The notes under the pieces: model-generated
Told to the model about the DNA's origin: nothing
What the model saw: only the letters and a program-made list of their open reading frames with translations
Databases searched by the model: none
NCBI GenBank assembly: GCA_905211345.1
Contig: CAJMAO010000016.1
Span: forward strand, 1 to 24,136
Direction of reading: 5' to 3'
Length of the DNA: 24,136 nucleotides
Source of the DNA: an uncultured Prevotella sp.
GTDB lineage: Bacteria; Bacteroidota; Bacteroidia; Bacteroidales; Bacteroidaceae
Shown here: positions 23,243 through 24,136 of the stretch, piece by piece
Layout: each line of letters starts with the position of its first letter
How positions within the stretch are numbered: position 1 is the stretch's first letter
Program-made: the position numbers and the translations under genes

Positions 23243-23924
23243 ATCCGTTCAGATTTTTCACTTTCCTTTCCCGTGCTTTCATAAATTCGGCTTTCTTGGG
23301 AAACGTCTTGTCGCTTTTGTTGCTTGGTTCGTAATGGAAAGCGACATCGCCGAGTGCCATCATATTAGGGTGAGCATCTATATCCGCTTTTTCTTTTTCG
23401 GTCAACGGCTTGTCGTATAACATGAATGAAAACAGTCCGGTTGTGTCCCTGCGGAAATACAAAGTGGTTGACGGAGGTACTGTTGACGCGTTGAGCAAGA
23501 TGCCTTGGCAGCCTACGCCTTTCAACCATTTGAAAAGCAAGTCGAGCTGCTTGCCGCTAAGTTCCGGCTTTGTAAGCTCCCCGTCGGCCGGTCTGCCGTG
23601 CTGAGGGTCATAGTCGCTGAAGTTTATTGTGTTGTAGGTTGAGGCGAAAACATCAAGACTGCCGTCTTTCTTAAATACAATTCCGGCCATGACGCTGTCG
23701 GACACCCACGTTTTTACTTCTTTGATGATGCGCCTCATCTCGCTGCGGTTTTCAAGATAGCAGTCTTTCATCGTAAACGCGTCGCACGGTGTTTTGGCGC
23801 ATTTCATTATAAAAATGATTATCGCAACCAAAACTGCCATTACCGCCGCGACCGACAGATAGCGCATCATGAGGCCGAAAACCTCCCATTTTGTCATGGT
23901 TTTCTTAAATTCGTACTTGTCCAT
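23235..23924 (-). CDS. Hypothetical single-pass membrane protein
   Basis: I do not recognise this 229-residue protein. A short charged N-terminus (MDKYEFKKTMTKWEVFG) precedes one strongly hydrophobic helix (~22-40, YLSVAAVMAVLVAIIIFIM). Then come a few cysteines and a soluble domain of ~185 residues with alternating strands and helices (for example MAGIVFKKDGSLDVFAS, TTLYFRRDTTGLFSFMLYD) and a Lys-rich tail. The topology is probably N-in with the domain in the periplasm. The frame extends upstream to 24029, but the ATG at 23924 is preferred because a -7 promoter box lies at 23978-23985, between the two. It converges on hutI and shares the inverted-repeat terminator. A 22-bp repeat array begins ~190 bp upstream. 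Nothing links it to histidine or pectin metabolism. Confidence 0.7.
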   Translation of the reverse strand: MDKYEFKKTMTKWEVFGLMMRYLSVAAVMAVLVAIIIFIMKCAKTPCDAFTMKDCYLENRSEMRRIIKEVKTWVSDSVMAGIVFKKDGSLDVFASTYNTINFSDYDPQHGRPADGELTKPELSGKQLDLLFKWLKGVGCQGILLNASTVPPSTTLYFRRDTTGLFSFMLYDKPLTEKEKADIDAHPNMMALGDVAFHYEPSNKSDKTFPKKAEFMKARERKVKNLNGFK

Positions 23925-23977
23925 ATTCCGTGCTTTAATGTCATTGTCAGACTGTCCGTCCGTGACTGTTGCATTTG

Positions 23978-23985
23978 CAAATATA
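23978..23985 (-). promoter_or_regulatory. -7 box of the membrane-protein gene
   Basis: On the minus strand TATATTTG matches TAnnTTTG, with no clear -33 box. The leader to the ATG at 23924 would be ~45-50 nt. It argues against the longer frame starting at 24029. Confidence 0.5.
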
Positions 23986-24110
23986 GTGAAAATATCAGTC
24001 TGTTGTTCATTGTCTTGGCGGTTTTTCATGCTAGCCTTGACACCACCTTGCCGTCAGTCTATGCACAATATACATTGCCTGTGTAAATCATTGACACTCA
24101 ATATTATAGC

Positions 24111-24136
24111 AAAAAGCCGCCTTTCGCATTGCGAAA
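24111..24136 (+). repeat. Start of a third 22-bp repeat array (array C), cut by the window end
   Basis: One full unit (24111-24132, core AAAAAGCCGCCTTTCGC) and the first four bases (GAAA) of the next, in the same orientation as arrays A and B. Its full length lies outside the window. Confidence 0.55.

Overview
The window looks like chromosomal DNA from a Bacteroidota gut or rumen organism, most likely Prevotellaceae. Four things point there. Promoters match the Bacteroidetes -33 TTTG / -7 TAnnTTTG pattern with a 19-20 bp spacer. Genes lack Shine-Dalgarno sequences. A pectin-degradation enzyme cluster is present. A dispersed 22-bp repeat is also present, of a kind I associate from memory with Prevotella intergenic DNA. 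The genus call is inference.

Left block (1-12636, all on the minus strand, read right to left) is part of a polysaccharide utilization locus. Its gene set fits rhamnogalacturonan-II (RG-II), the most complex plant pectin. The order of transcription is a 1378-residue multimodular hydrolase (GH43-like propeller, sialidase-like propeller, concanavalin-like domain, alpha/alpha barrel; candidate GH143-GH142), a CE19-like pectin methylesterase, a GH95 L-fucosidase/L-galactosidase, a GH140 apiosidase, and a GH78 rhamnosidase fused to the start of a GH33-like domain that runs off the window. All five carry Sec signal peptides without an obvious lipobox, so they probably act in the periplasm. Two junctions are ATGA overlaps. 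A good promoter lies at 12790-12820. No SusC/SusD pair, regulator or transporter lies in the window, so the locus is incomplete here.

Middle block (12637-16278): a 610-bp divergent intergenic region with two promoters, palindromes and a 22-bp tandem repeat array; then asnA (ammonia-dependent asparagine synthetase) and dnaX (DNA polymerase III tau/gamma subunit), separated by a perfect 43-bp inverted repeat.

Right block (16279-23161, plus strand) is a complete four-enzyme histidine degradation set: fused formimidoyltransferase-cyclodeaminase (ftcD), urocanate hydratase (hutU), histidine ammonia-lyase (hutH) and imidazolonepropionase (hutI). Together they take histidine to glutamate, ammonia and methenyl-tetrahydrofolate. 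ftcD and hutU are 2 bp apart, hutH and hutI overlap by 20 bp, and a long inverted repeat separates the two pairs. The fused FTCD and the long urocanase resemble the animal enzymes more than the Pseudomonas/Bacillus ones. A convergent gene for a small single-pass membrane protein of unknown function closes the window.

The least explained material is non-coding: three arrays of one 22-bp-period repeat (4414-4501, 12995-13082, 24111-end), long inverted repeats built of near-identical AT-rich units beside stop codons, intercistronic hairpins in the pectin operon, and perfect palindromes inside the asnA and ftcD promoters. I found no tRNA, rRNA, insertion sequence or CRISPR array.
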